Of a DNA stretch of 64,000 nucleotides, positions 11,045-21,075 are shown one piece after another. How positions within the stretch are numbered: the first letter of the stretch is position 1; the number at the start of each line of letters is the position of its first letter. A program made the translations under genes and the position numbers. The DNA is from Zygnema cylindricum (lineage: Eukaryota > Streptophyta > Zygnematophyceae > Zygnematales > Zygnemataceae): assembly GCA_037447655.1 (NCBI GenBank), contig JBBHKE010000597.1, forward strand, positions 1 to 64,000. The letters are read 5' to 3'. The notes below the pieces were generated by a model. That model saw only the letters and a program-made list of their open reading frames with translations. It was not told the DNA's origin and did not search any database.

Positions 11045-12350
11045 CCACCTTGTGACGTTGCAGAGAAAAGCATTTTCGTTAATGAAACTGTTGTTCAAGC
11101 CGTTGTCAAAACAGTTACAAACCTCAACAGAAGCAAACATGCTTAGAATTTGAGGAGAGGAGTGGGAGCACGTTAAGGCTCCAAACAGTGGGATACTTGT
11201 AGCCAACCGATTATGTGATAGTATTAACTTCAACTTCGAATATAAAGCTCAAGCCATTAGGATCAGAAATCATCTTCTTGGAAATGTCAAGAGTGGAGGG
11301 ATTTGAGCTTGCACAATGTGTCCAGCCGAGGTGAAGGAGGAGTTTAGTGCTTGTGATAACGAAAAATCCGTCCTATGAGAAACATGTAAAGTGCGACCTA
11401 GATGACCTCACCAGTAATATTCCACCGATTCCGAGCACCGGATTAAGAGGTAAGCGAACGAGACTAAAAAATGCATTTAACATGCATAAGAAAAAAAAGT
11501 TAGATTTAGCCTAGCACACGGCTTTCTTCACCAATGGATTGTTTCTTTCACTTTAAGATGATCCATATTTTAAAGCAACGGTGAACAAGATCAGAGATAT
11601 AGGGGGGTCTTACAAGTTACCTTACCGGAGTGCCTTGAGAAATCTTCTCCTGTTAGAGATCAAGGCGAATAAACATAAAGATTTGGCAAGTTATGCGGAA
11701 AATATTAATGTCACCGGTGCCATGATCACATTAGACAGGTGGACAAAGTTGTTCACAATCCTCTCCTAAATATTATAGCTGTCACCACAAAAGGTGACAT
11801 GTTCTTGACGACAAATGTCACTTGTGGACAAATCAAAGGACGTCGACTACATTTGTAAGGTGTTGGAAAAGGAAGTACTTGCGGTAGGGGTGGAGCATGT
11901 GGTGCAGATTGTTACACTTTTTTCCTCTGTGAAAAAGGCTACAGCCTCGTTGCTAATGGCAAAGCACCCTTCGATCACATGGACCCCATGCGTTGCACAT
12001 ATGTTAGACTTAATGTTGGAGGATCGTAGTAGTATGACATACATCTCCACACCTGTCCGAGAGGCAAAAGAGGTTCTAAAATTAGCAAATCTAAGCAAGA
12101 ACTCTGGAGATGAACATTTCAATGAATTTGATAAATAAATACAAGACAAGAAAATTATACGTTTTCAAAAATAACTTTGTTGAATTTGAGATTTTGGGAA
12201 TATCCTAGAAATTTTATGATTCACTTTCCGGAAGACGGAAAACATATTTATGCTTTGAAGTTATGAACCATACACAAACTTTTATAATAAGGATAAATTT
12301 CGAACATTTACCAAAAAAATTGAGAACTATAGATAAATAATCAGCAAAAA
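11045..12350 (+). pseudogene. hAT-like transposase, BED finger + DUF659, copy 2 (best preserved)
   Basis: An N-terminal segment NETVVQAVVKTVTNLNRSKH is followed by a BED-like finger with frameshifts (11160-11440). Then come 11581-11769 (RDIGGSYKLPYRSALRN...NVTGAMITLDRWTK, the usual DUF659 'D-x-W' region) and 11815-12138 (DVDYICKVLEKEVLAVGVEH, VVQIVT, LLMAKHPSITWTPCVAHMLD, LMLED). The last run is the diagnostic DUF659/hAT core, with the W-T-P-C-x-A-H motif intact. At least two frameshifts break the gene. Downstream 12140-12350 still matches copies at 10420-10630 and 41560-41780. It is inactive as it stands. Confidence 0.8.
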
Positions 12351-12486
12351 AATTAATACCAACCAAATTGAATTCCAAATTTTCCTTTTCATAAATCCAA
12401 TAGTTGGATTTATATTCTCATAATCTAAATTCACAATGTTAGTTTTCAGTCCGCAGTTTGTAAAAATCACTTTTGCATCATCCAAA

Positions 12487-12675
12487 TCAAAGGTTTAAAT
12501 TTCTCGGCATACCCATAACAGCAAAAAGAGCGGTCTTGTCCACAAGGACATATTTGGTTGCACATATAATTTCGTAAGCAATATCATGGGTTGGAAAACC
12601 AGATAGAATAAGTTGTCTCTCTTTGTCGGTACACTCAAAGTGTGTTGGCGCGGTTGGCTCTTGTTTACGCGACAT
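12487..12675 (-). CDS. Short conserved element ORF (MS..PTxFEF family), minus copy
   Basis: A 62-codon minus-strand frame starts MSRKQEPTAPTHFECTDKER, followed by LILSGFPTHDIAYEII. It is homologous to 41970-42095 (-), 30761-30946 (-), 3279-3389 (+) and 45636-45746 (+). A conserved leader precedes each start codon. It points towards the 3' end of the transposase copy (convergent arrangement). No known domain is recognised. The codon-level conservation across copies is the reason to list it. Confidence 0.5.
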   Translation of the reverse strand: MSRKQEPTAPTHFECTDKERQLILSGFPTHDIAYEIICATKYVLVDKTALFAVMGMPRNLNL

Positions 12676-15111
12676 CTTTAATACATTTTTGATTCTGGGA
12701 AATCCTTGGCAAAGGAGAAAATAGGAAAATTCAACTATTGACGGGCGAGAGATAATGGTTTGGTATATGTTTTGATGTTTTTTTGGTCTCTACGCTCAGA
12801 GTAAACGTTCATGTTTAGAGTCAACCCCAAACATTGAATGGAATAAAATGCACTTATGACTCTCCAAATGGGACTAAAAAGAAAATTCGCTCAATCTTCA
12901 AGCTTCAAAATGGATTTTTTTTGCAATTAAAACAAAACAAGAGGTGTGTCTTAAACCGAAGGCCACTTCTATTTTAAAAAAGAACAAGTCCCGGTTTAAT
13001 TTGAAAACCGTGGTTTTTCAGAGACCCATTTTCTCTCATATTGTAAAACACTGTTCCACTCTCATTTTAAAAACCTTACCTGCAAACGCTGGTGGTTCCG
13101 TATTATTAGCACAATATTTGTATTTCAGATATAATATAGTACGTAGCTAGCAGATATAGTGTTTGTACACTCCTTCAACTTTTGCACTTTCGATCTTTGA
13201 TGGGTTGAATCTGCCACGATTTTTGGCGGAAAGCGCTCAATCACCGTTGACCTGCCAAATGCGCAACATGACTGTGGTGACTTGCTTAACCGAAAAAAAT
13301 CGGTTGTACCAAAGAAATTGTTGAACATTTTTGAATCGTGCGAAGCAGCAGTTTGCGGAAACTGAAAAATGTACATCACTTTAAGATCGAAACTTTCAGT
13401 TTCGTTACGCGTTTACAAAATTTTTGTACGGGTGGAATTTAGAACGAGTAATGCACACGTGTGAGATTTTTTTTTTGTTTTGTTTCGCTATAAAAGCGCG
13501 TCCACTTTCCATTCCTTAGTTGTCTTCTTCGCGCAACTTATTGGACTTAGGGTGTGTCTCCATGAAATTGTAACTTAGCGAACTTAATTTATTTTTTAGT
13601 GCATATCATGCTGGACCAGATTTCAGGTGTTCCTATGTGTGACAACAAAATTGTTACTTAAGGGTGTGACGTTATTCGTTGGCAATATATGCACAAAGTA
13701 TAGGAAATTCGCCAGATGTAGTCTTTTGGTACGGACTTGCAATTGTTGGGTGCATTATCGTATCTATTAGGGTACATTCGCATGTGCTAAAGTTAAAGTT
13801 ATTTTCTGTCTTTTCCTCCAAAACTTAGTAAAAAACACGAAAATCCATTGCCGTACCAAAACTTTGAAATTACCACCGTACAAGTTGGATTACCTTGAAA
13901 CTTTTTATGTACTATAGTTTGTCGTCTAACGCGATGCAAATTGTGGTGTTGTGCGTTTCGACCCACTTTTGCGTCCTTGCAACTCTTATTTAAAATTAAT
14001 ATTAAATCACCTCGGGAGGTGATTATAAAAAAAAGTTCCACGATGTGAGCGAATAGGCAAATGTTGTCGCACACCTTGGAGGTTTTTGACAATTTTTTTG
14101 CTTGGAGAACCAAAATAAAACCCACTGCACGTTTCCAACCTGTGCGCAATTTTTTACCGTTCTTTTTTCTCTATACGAGGGCCTTGGAGGGGTCTCAACC
14201 AACGGACGCCATTTCACAAAAGGGAAGTCCATGAAAGCGCCTTTCTCTCTCTACCTCTCCCACTACCACATCTATCTTATAATTCTTGCAATGAAAAACG
14301 TCAATAATGGTATCAAGTGAAAGATCTCTTAAAACGATGTTTTTTTAATATCTTTGGGCATATTTTGATGGCAAGTAGAGTGATAAAATACTAAAAAACA
14401 AAATAGAGAAACCATGGCGGAAAGTTTTCGAATTTTTGACGTCGACGTTGTCATAATTTGAGCGTGACGTCAAAATGTCGCAAACCCTAAACATCTACAA
14501 TGTCACAAGTAAAAGACGCCTACAACCGTTGCTATTTTGTAAACGTCATCAATTGTCGCTAGTTTTGTAGTTGTCAACAACCATCACAAATTACACCCAC
14601 GTCTACATCCGTCACAATCTAAAGAAACAATTTCATTTCTTTCCATGCGAATGCTTTGCAAGTAGTTTGGAGAATCTACGATAAAAACAAAGTTAGAAGG
14701 TTAAAGTTTTGATTACATGCGAAAGTACCCTTAGTGTTAACATTTTTTTCGCCAAATGACAACTTATCATTTCATCAGCACAATCGACAAAATGCGGTCC
14801 ACCACAACATTGCCGTACAGTACGCTTCTGCCTGGTCAACTCCAATTAGCCGGCAAACGTGAAAGAGACTGCCAACTGTAAATAGCCGGCCATCGACAAA
14901 TGATTTTACGAAACAAGTCGTCGAATAAAAGTCAAAATTCCATTATGGGTAGATAGTCATAAATGTTTTAGAAACTAAGGTGGAAGCCGTGTTTTATAAT
15001 CTGAGAGAAATTGTGTCTTTGACAAACCACACTTTTAAAATTCAACAAAAACCGTGTTCTAAAAATAATAAGTTGTTTTCTTTCAAAACACGAGTTCTAG
15101 TTAAATTGCAG
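12676..15111. repeat. DNA-element family, copy C (left flank, central block, part of right flank)
   Basis: The stretch 12940-13480 is the left flank, 13480-14640 the central block and 14640-15111 the start of the right flank, all colinear with 42300-45350. The copy stops abruptly near 15111, where unrelated DNA begins. Confidence 0.65.
14005..14024. other. Conserved hairpin, copy C
   Basis: Arms AATCACCTC and GAGGTGATT enclose a GG loop. Confidence 0.7.
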
Positions 15112-15309
15112 CTACATGTTCAATGCCATAATGCTTCAAAGGTGATTTTCAAGATATGACCACTTCTATTTTGTGAACCGAGTAAATTTTAGCTGCCAAT
15201 ATAATCAAGATGCAAAATAATTCATATATCTTATCAATCTCATCAACGAAAAATCTTGATCCATGAAAATCCAACAGGGCTTTGAAATTGGTAAAAGTGA
15301 GACCAAGTT
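15112..15309. other. Unassigned DNA
   Basis: No gene or repeat partner was recognised between the broken end of copy C and the degenerate minisatellite. Confidence 0.4.
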
Positions 15310-15720
15310 ATAAAGCACTAACACATAATGTACGTTATGAAGCAATATATGTCAGTAGGGAAAAGAAGTTATGAAGTAATCGATATAGAGAGCGAGTAAT
15401 AAACCGACGGATATAGATAGGAGTAAGAAGTTATGAAGCAGCCAAGGTATGAACCAATGGAAAAAGACAGGATTAACGAGTGGTGGCACAATAGATATAG
15501 AGATATAGTTATGAACTGACTGATATAGATAAGATTAGCGAGTCGTGAGTAGTGATAGATACGAACACCAAGTTTTGGAACCAACGGTGGTGTGAAAAGG
15601 TTGTGAATCAATGGATATAGATAGGATTAACAAGTTATGAAGCAATAAATATGTACACCAAGTTATGCACCAATGGATGAACATAAGATTAAGGACTAAA
15701 TATACATAGGATTAGCAAAT
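15310..15720. repeat. Degenerate minisatellite
   Basis: Words such as 'aagttatgaagcaa', 'ggatatagataggatta' and 'caccaagttatgcaccaatg' recur roughly every 40-60 bp with substitutions. The longest frames here are by-products of the repeat. Confidence 0.6.
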
Positions 15721-15852
15721 GCTTGCCTGCCAATACCCAGCCTTAAAATGTGTGCTTATTAAAAACTGACCCGAAGATTTGTTACCTGACTTTTTACGTT
15801 TAATCTTTTTCTGGTCTTATGTACAAATGACCGAGGTGATAGACCACATCAC

Positions 15853-16011
15853 CATTCGTGTGAGCTGGTCGATGTCCATAAAGAATGACATGGTTGCCGC
15901 CATAAAGCCCGTGATAATGGTGGCCTTGATCAGCACACCGGAATTAGTGTTTACACGACAAATCCAGGCGGGGAGAACACCGTCACGTCCCATCGCCAAA
16001 AAGATACGAGG
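15853..16011 (-). pseudogene. Orphan exon of a cationic amino acid transporter (CAT/SLC7-like)
   Basis: The minus strand encodes 53 residues starting PRIFLAMGRDGVLPAW and including NTNSGVLIKATIITGF and FFMDIDQLTRM. Plant and animal CAT transporters have a very similar segment (PRI..AM.RDG.LP, then a membrane helix ending at F-x-M-D-x-x-x-L). The exon is bordered by a fitting acceptor (AG after a CAAACGC context, plus-strand 16012-16013) and a donor GTGATG (plus-strand 15847-15852). The length is exactly 159 nt. The reading frame is intact, but no other CAT exon was recognised nearby; repeats lie on both sides. It could be a captured exon or a gene relic. Confidence 0.75.
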
Positions 16012-16027
16012 CTGCGTTTGAACAACC

Positions 16028-16105
16028 ACATGTCAAAAATCAGAAATCAATAATCAAAAATCAAATATGGGTTGATAATCAAAATTCAAAAATCGAAATC
16101 AAATC
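16028..16105. repeat. Simple AT-rich repeat (ATCAAAAATCAGAA-like)
   Basis: Repeated 'aatcaaaaatc' words of about 10-14 bp. Confidence 0.6.
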
Positions 16106-16189
16106 TATGAATTTCAGATACTTAGAAACCGGATATTGGAAATTCGAAATCAAAATTCAGAAATTAATTATCGGTGATCATGGGAGCCT

Positions 16190-16556
16190 TCAATACTATC
16201 TCAATGACAAAACAACAAATAGTGTGGACAAAATGTTTAAGATAAGTAACAATTGTAATATATACAATAATGCACGTTATTATCTGTTTAATATATCTGA
16301 AGTATGAGTTATAATATAAATAATGTATGTAATAATAGTTCAAGTGTGATATATGAAACTACTGTTACAACGACTATTATAGTTGTAATGCATACTAATA
16401 ATAATTATAATAAACATAATGTAACGGTTAGATATAATTGTCATAATATATATAATATGACAGCTAGTTTCAACATTTATAATTACTATAAAGTAAAAGT
16501 TTATTATACTTGTAATAATACACATGATAAAACGGTTAGATACAACCGTCATAAAA
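16190..16556. repeat. AT-rich degenerate satellite, left part
   Basis: Repeated words close to 'ataatgtaacggttagata' and 'taattgtcataatatat' occur on both strands. The same satellite continues after the LTR element, from 21076 to about 22060, so the element was inserted into it. Confidence 0.65.
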
Positions 16557-16561
16557 TGTCT
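16557..16561. other. Target-site duplication TGTCT (left)
   Basis: TGTCT directly precedes the 5' LTR and is repeated at 21071-21075 after the 3' LTR, which is the 5-bp duplication expected of copia integration. Confidence 0.85.
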
Positions 16562-17604
16562 TGTTGTTTTGAAAAGTTAGTTTCGTGCGCACGAGACATT
16601 TTGTGCGTAACTTCTAAGTGGATATAATATGGAGGCGCGAATAGATTCACGGATTGGGGGAGCAAACGCACGGATATAATTAAAATGGCGTGAACAGGCA
16701 CTAACAAATGGATGGCGGATCGCGAAGCGATCCGATGTAGAATAAATGAAATATTGAAATAGGCTTTGCTAGTACAACACAGCTGCGACGCAGACGAGAC
16801 AATGCAGCTGCGGTTATTTTGGAAGAATATGCGCCGCCGGTACGGCGGAGCTGCGACGCAGTTAAGTCAACGCAGCTGCGGTTATTTTTATGATCCGTAC
16901 GGACAGCGCAGCTAGCGCAACTGTGGATAATGTGAATAGGATAGATTTCAAGTAATGATGATTGTACGGTAGTGGTAGTTTAGTAGTTGCTTAGCGGTAG
17001 CTTAGTTTCTGAAATACAAAGATTGCGGAGATGGCGATGTAAATATTATGTACAACAAAGGTTTGTCCTTTTGGCTAATTAGTTTATTAGAGTAGACATA
17101 GTACGGATGGTATGCCTCCGTACATTCACTAGTGAACTCTCTGACTATAACTTACAGCACTTAGATTATTTTGTGTATCGCAGTTAAGTATTATTAAAGC
17201 AATGGCAAACCGATTTTTGCATCTTTGACCTGTTGGTGTGATCACTCTTTTTAGTGCTTTCACGTGAAAATTTGTGGAGTTATTCTCATATATAGAATAT
17301 ATGTGTGTGAAGCTTCATTCTATTCAGGTATCTATGTAAAATTTTATGAGGAGTCTAAGTAGTTAGTTTGTGAAACTGTCACCTAGTTTTGTGAAACTCT
17401 GGAGCTTATATCTTCTAGATTCCTTGTTGGATTTGGTTGTAACTTTGGGATTTTACATTGTGTATAGTATACTGCTTATTTGTGCAGTTTAAGGGGATTT
17501 TGTCAATTGTTGAGTAATCTGTTTTGTGTGAAACACAGCTGTTTGAGGGGTAGTCCGTGGTGCCTCTAAGAGTAATCCATGGCTTAAATAGGCTATGGAC
17601 AACA
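16562..17604 (+). repeat. 5' LTR
   Basis: It begins TGTTGTTTTGAAAAG and ends ...GGACAACA, so the ends are TGTTG/AACA. It matches 20052-21070 over its whole length. It contains a cluster of GCAGCTGCG words (16780-16920). Confidence 0.85.
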
Positions 17605-17618
17605 GGTTATGGGCCCAC
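17605..17618 (+). promoter_or_regulatory. Primer-binding site for half of initiator tRNA-Met
   Basis: GGTTATGGGCCCAC is directly at the LTR edge. It is complementary to the anticodon-loop segment of plant initiator tRNA-Met (which contains GTGGGCCCATAACC), not to its 3' end. The same type of site is known for Drosophila copia and yeast Ty5 (half-tRNA priming). Confidence 0.8.
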
Positions 17619-17689
17619 ACCCATGGCTACCCATGTTTGATGGATCAAAATATCACTACTAGAAGTGTGCGATCGAGAGCTACTTTGGG

Positions 17690-18349
17690 ATGATGGACCT
17701 AATGGACGTGGTGGATGGTACCTTGGCCGAAACATCAAATGGATGGAAAAGGAAAAATTATGATTGTCTAAGGATTATCAAGAACACCTTAACTGAGGAT
17801 TTAGTAATGTCATATCTAAGTTTCAAAAAGGCAACTGAATTATGGAAGTGCTTAAAATTTATGTATGCAAAGACTTCTTTGTATCATTGGCTTAGCAGTG
17901 TTACCAAAATAGTTTAACACAAGTATGTAGGGGGTAGTATGGAGAAACACTGTATTGACTTACAAGTATTATTTGCAGAAAATGATTTGGCAGGGGGAAA
18001 CTTTACAGATACTCAACGACCTATCTTGCTAATGAAACGTCTACCTAACAAATACAAAGGTGCACTAGATCGATTGGCGTTAATTGATAAAAAAGATTGG
18101 AGCTTAACTGTAGCTAGACGAGTTGTTTTAGACGAAGAGGCTAATAGAAAGGTTATATCAAGTGAGAGGAATATAAAGGAATCTCAGTCTCAGTTTCAAA
18201 ATATTAAAAGAAATAGTGAGGTTGGAGATCAACCTAAGAATTGCTTTTACTGTAATGATTTACGACATACCTTCAGGGTATGTCCGTCCTATATAAGTGC
18301 ATGTGTTACAAGGAATTTCGGAAATGGATGGGACAACAACCTAGTTTGA
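17690..18349 (+). pseudogene. Copia gag remnant with CCHC knuckle
   Basis: Two frames (17690-17917 and 17939-18349) read through a gag-like capsid segment: KKATELWKCLKFMY..., then LLMKRLPNKYKGALDRL, WSLTVARRVVLDEEA, and the zinc knuckle CFYCNDLRHTFRVC at 18242-18283. The knuckle keeps exact C-x2-C-x4-H-x4-C spacing. A stop at 17915-17917 splits the gene. The protein would form the particle that packages element RNA in the cytoplasm. The first residues of a normal gag are not recognised. Confidence 0.65.
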
Positions 18350-18396
18350 CCCTCAACTAAAAGGGAATCAAATGCTTTTATAGTGAGAGACAAAAC

Positions 18397-19350
18397 TTGA
18401 CAAATGACCAGAGTCATACACCTTGTGTTAACGAATTTATTTACTTACCGACCTTCTATATTGTTTGGAATGAAAATAGTTCCTATGACATAGTGGTGAG
18501 TAACACAAACTTACTAAATGAAGAAGTAACTAAAACAAGAGATGTTGAAGGAAGTGAAGAACACATGAAAAAAGAACAGACTGCACAATTTATTGTTACC
18601 AAAGATAGGGTGGAAGAAAATGAGAGTGGAAAAGACTCGGTGTTTGTGACTCTTTCTTGTGATAAATTGATGTGTGAGAATGACTTACAAAGGGAAGGAA
18701 TTCTTGAAGAAAGGGGAGCTGGAGAAGTAAATTTAAAATTGGCTGAAGAAAATTATTTAGATATAAGGAACAATGGACTGAAAACAGAACTTAAAGAAGG
18801 GCAAAGAGAAGATGATGAGATAGGGAATAGTATATTAACAAAAAAATGGGAATCACCATTAGAAGTGGATTTAAAATATAATGAACTCAGTGAAAAACAA
18901 GTGAAACTTGATATGAAAATGAGGTTAAGGAAAGGAATTTTTGAGAGCAAAAAAGGTCATAAATTTGGAGGAATGTGGAAAATAAGAAAGAACACTAGAA
19001 AGAGGAAAGAGCATCTAAATGAAAGGAGGACCGGAATGAATTTATTGAGACTGCGTACGCTTAAGGGTAGTGGAAGATCTATGAAGAAAAACCACAAACT
19101 AGGGAGAAAAACCATTCTTTATAGAGGTAATGGGAAGGCAAACTGTAGAAACACTACAAAATCCAAATACAAATCAGGATGCTATAAGAAAACAAGAAAA
19201 AGACATAAACTGCGGAAAAACAGTAGTCGAGGAAACATGTTACATGATCAATCACACCAAAGGACGCAACCAGCAGGGCAACGGATAGCGTGGAAGTATT
19301 TGATAGGGGAGAGGTTCAGCAATTGTTTCATGAAAGTGTGTAGGAGATAG
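18397..19350 (+). CDS. Unknown highly charged protein in pol position
   Basis: The frame of 317 codons is rich in Lys, Glu, Arg and Asn. The N-terminal ~60 residues are mixed, the middle is acidic/basic (EERGAGEVNLKLAEENYL, KTELKEGQREDDEIG) and the C-terminal third is strongly basic (KIRKNTRKRKEHLNERRTG, KKTRKRHKLRKN). No pol motif is present. The strand is poor in T, which lowers stop frequency, so the open frame may be compositional. It lies where protease/integrase would be expected. A similar charged frame occupies the second pol-less element at 46.6-51.0 kb. Confidence 0.4.
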   Translation: MTNDQSHTPCVNEFIYLPTFYIVWNENSSYDIVVSNTNLLNEEVTKTRDVEGSEEHMKKEQTAQFIVTKDRVEENESGKDSVFVTLSCDKLMCENDLQREGILEERGAGEVNLKLAEENYLDIRNNGLKTELKEGQREDDEIGNSILTKKWESPLEVDLKYNELSEKQVKLDMKMRLRKGIFESKKGHKFGGMWKIRKNTRKRKEHLNERRTGMNLLRLRTLKGSGRSMKKNHKLGRKTILYRGNGKANCRNTTKSKYKSGCYKKTRKRHKLRKNSSRGNMLHDQSHQRTQPAGQRIAWKYLIGERFSNCFMKVCRR

Positions 19351-19660
19351 ATTTTTGACGAATTTGATAGCATGGCAGCGTGACGAATACGAGTGGAAAT
19401 TCAGATTTAGTGGAAGGGTATTATAGCATTGGGAAAATGACGAATTTTGCAAGAGTATATTTAAAGAAGGCGAAAAATGGAGGACACTTAAAGAAGCAGT
19501 AGGAGCGGTGGAGACTTCAGCAAAGCACTGGTGATGTGTTGTTTGTGCTAAAATATATGTATGCTGAATAGTGGAGGTTGATAGTGAATTTTAAATCTCT
19601 AAATATTTTTATTCCTTCTTTTGTATCCATTAGAATAGATATATCTGCATTCAGAATGTC

Positions 19661-19804
19661 CTACTAAGTCTAAAGCTTTAGGGGAGTGTTGAGTTTGAAA
19701 GTTGTAGTCTTAGAAGATGAGGTTGTGATGACCTACTGAGTCTAAAGCTTTAGAGGAGTGTTGAGTTTGAAAGTTGTAGTCTCAGTAGATGAGGCTGTGA
19801 GGAA
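19661..19804. repeat. Two tandem 72-bp units with PPT/LTR-start-like core
   Basis: Each unit carries 'gtctaaagctttag(g/a)ggag' followed by TGTTGAGTTTGAAAG. This resembles the true polypurine tract and LTR start at 20044-20066 (TTTTAGGGGAG / TGTTGTTTTGAAAAG). Confidence 0.7.
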
Positions 19805-19829
19805 GAAGATAATGGTACAAAGGAGCAAA

Positions 19830-20035
19830 TGCTAGGGCAGCGATGTCAAAATAGCGCACCATGGTAGCATAGCAGTACATGCTGCATATTTTACTCGTAC
19901 TGGGCTACAATGTTGAATTAGCGCATCATAGCAGCATAGCAGTACACGCTGCACTTTTACAGCACTACGATATCGAACTAGCGCATCGTATCAACGTTGC
20001 ATTACACGTTGTATACTTTTTTGGGTGCACGAAAC
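19830..20035. repeat. Degenerate ~65-bp tandem repeat before PPT
   Basis: Three rough copies of 'agcgcatcatagcagcat' with 'gcagtacatgctgca'-like words. A related inverted array lies at 24535-24660 beside the 3' end of the minus-strand copia element. Confidence 0.6.
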
Positions 20036-20043
20036 TAAATTTT

Positions 20044-20051
20044 TAGGGGAG
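20044..20051 (+). promoter_or_regulatory. Polypurine tract
   Basis: The purine run AGGGGAG lies immediately before the 3' LTR start TGTTG, where plus-strand DNA synthesis of an LTR element starts. Confidence 0.75.
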
Positions 20052-21070
20052 TGTTGTTTTGAAAAGTTAGTTTCGTGCGTACGAGACATTTTGTGCGTAA
20101 CTGCTAAGTGGATTTAATATAGAGGCTTGTATAGATTCATGGATTAGGGGAGCGAACGTACGGATATAATTAAAAAGGCATGAACAGGCACTAACAAATG
20201 GATGGCGAATCGCGAAGCGATCCGATGTGGAATAAACAAAATATTGAAAACGGCGTCGCCGGTACAGCACAGGTGCGACGCAGACTAGATAACGCAGCTG
20301 CGGTTATTTTGGAAGAATATGCGCCACCGTTACGGTGGAGCTGCAACACAATTAAGTCAACGCAGATGCGGTTATTTTTATGATCCGTACGGACAGTGCA
20401 GCTAGCGCAGCTGTGGATAATATGAATAGGATAGATTTCAAGTATTGATGATTGTACGGTAGTGGTAGCTTAGTAGTTGCTTAGCGATAGCTTGGTTTTT
20501 GAAATACAAAGATTGCGGATGTCGGTGTAAATATTCTGTACAACAAAGGTTTGTCCTTTTGGCTAATTAGTTTATTAGAGTAGACTATGGCTGGTATGCC
20601 TCCATACATTCACTAGTGAACTCTCTGAGTATAACTTACAACACTTAGATTATTTTGTGTATCGCAGTTAAGTAATATTAAAGCAATGGCAAACTGATTT
20701 ATGTATCTTTGACCTGTTGGTGTGATCACTCTTTTTGGTGCTTTCATGTGAAAATTTGTGGAGTTAATTTAAGATATAGAATATATATGTGTGTGAAGTT
20801 TCATTCTATTCAGGTATCTCTGTAAGATTCTGTGAACAGTCTAAGTGGTTAGTTTTTGAAGCTGTCATCTGTTTTTGTGCAAATCGTGAGCTTATATCTT
20901 CTAGATTCCTTGTTGTTTTTGGTGAACTTTGGGATCTTATAATTTCATAGTATACTACTTATTGGGGTTGGGGTTTTGTTTATTGTGAGGACCGGCCGTG
21001 GTAAACTGACTGTTTGAGGGTAACCGGGGTGCTTCTAAAATTAATCCATGGGGCTAGGCTATGGACAACA
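20052..21070 (+). repeat. 3' LTR
   Basis: Length 1019 bp, from TGTTGTTTTGAAAAG to ATGGACAACA. It is homologous to the 5' LTR and followed by the TGTCT duplication at 21071-21075. Confidence 0.85.
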
Positions 21071-21075
21071 TGTCT

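Larger units (their letters stand above)
16562..21070 (+). mobile_element. Complete pol-less LTR retrotransposon (copia-like, gag only)
   Basis: Total 4509 bp with TGTCT duplications on both sides. The order is 5' LTR 16562-17604, primer site 17605-17618, decayed gag 17690-18349, a K/E-rich frame 18397-19350, a tandem repeat region 19661-20035, polypurine tract 20044-20051 and 3' LTR 20052-21070. No protease, integrase, reverse transcriptase or RNase H motif is visible in the 2.45-kb interior. It must have been moved by enzymes supplied by another copia element. The two LTRs differ by visible substitutions and small indels, so the insertion is not recent. Confidence 0.85.
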
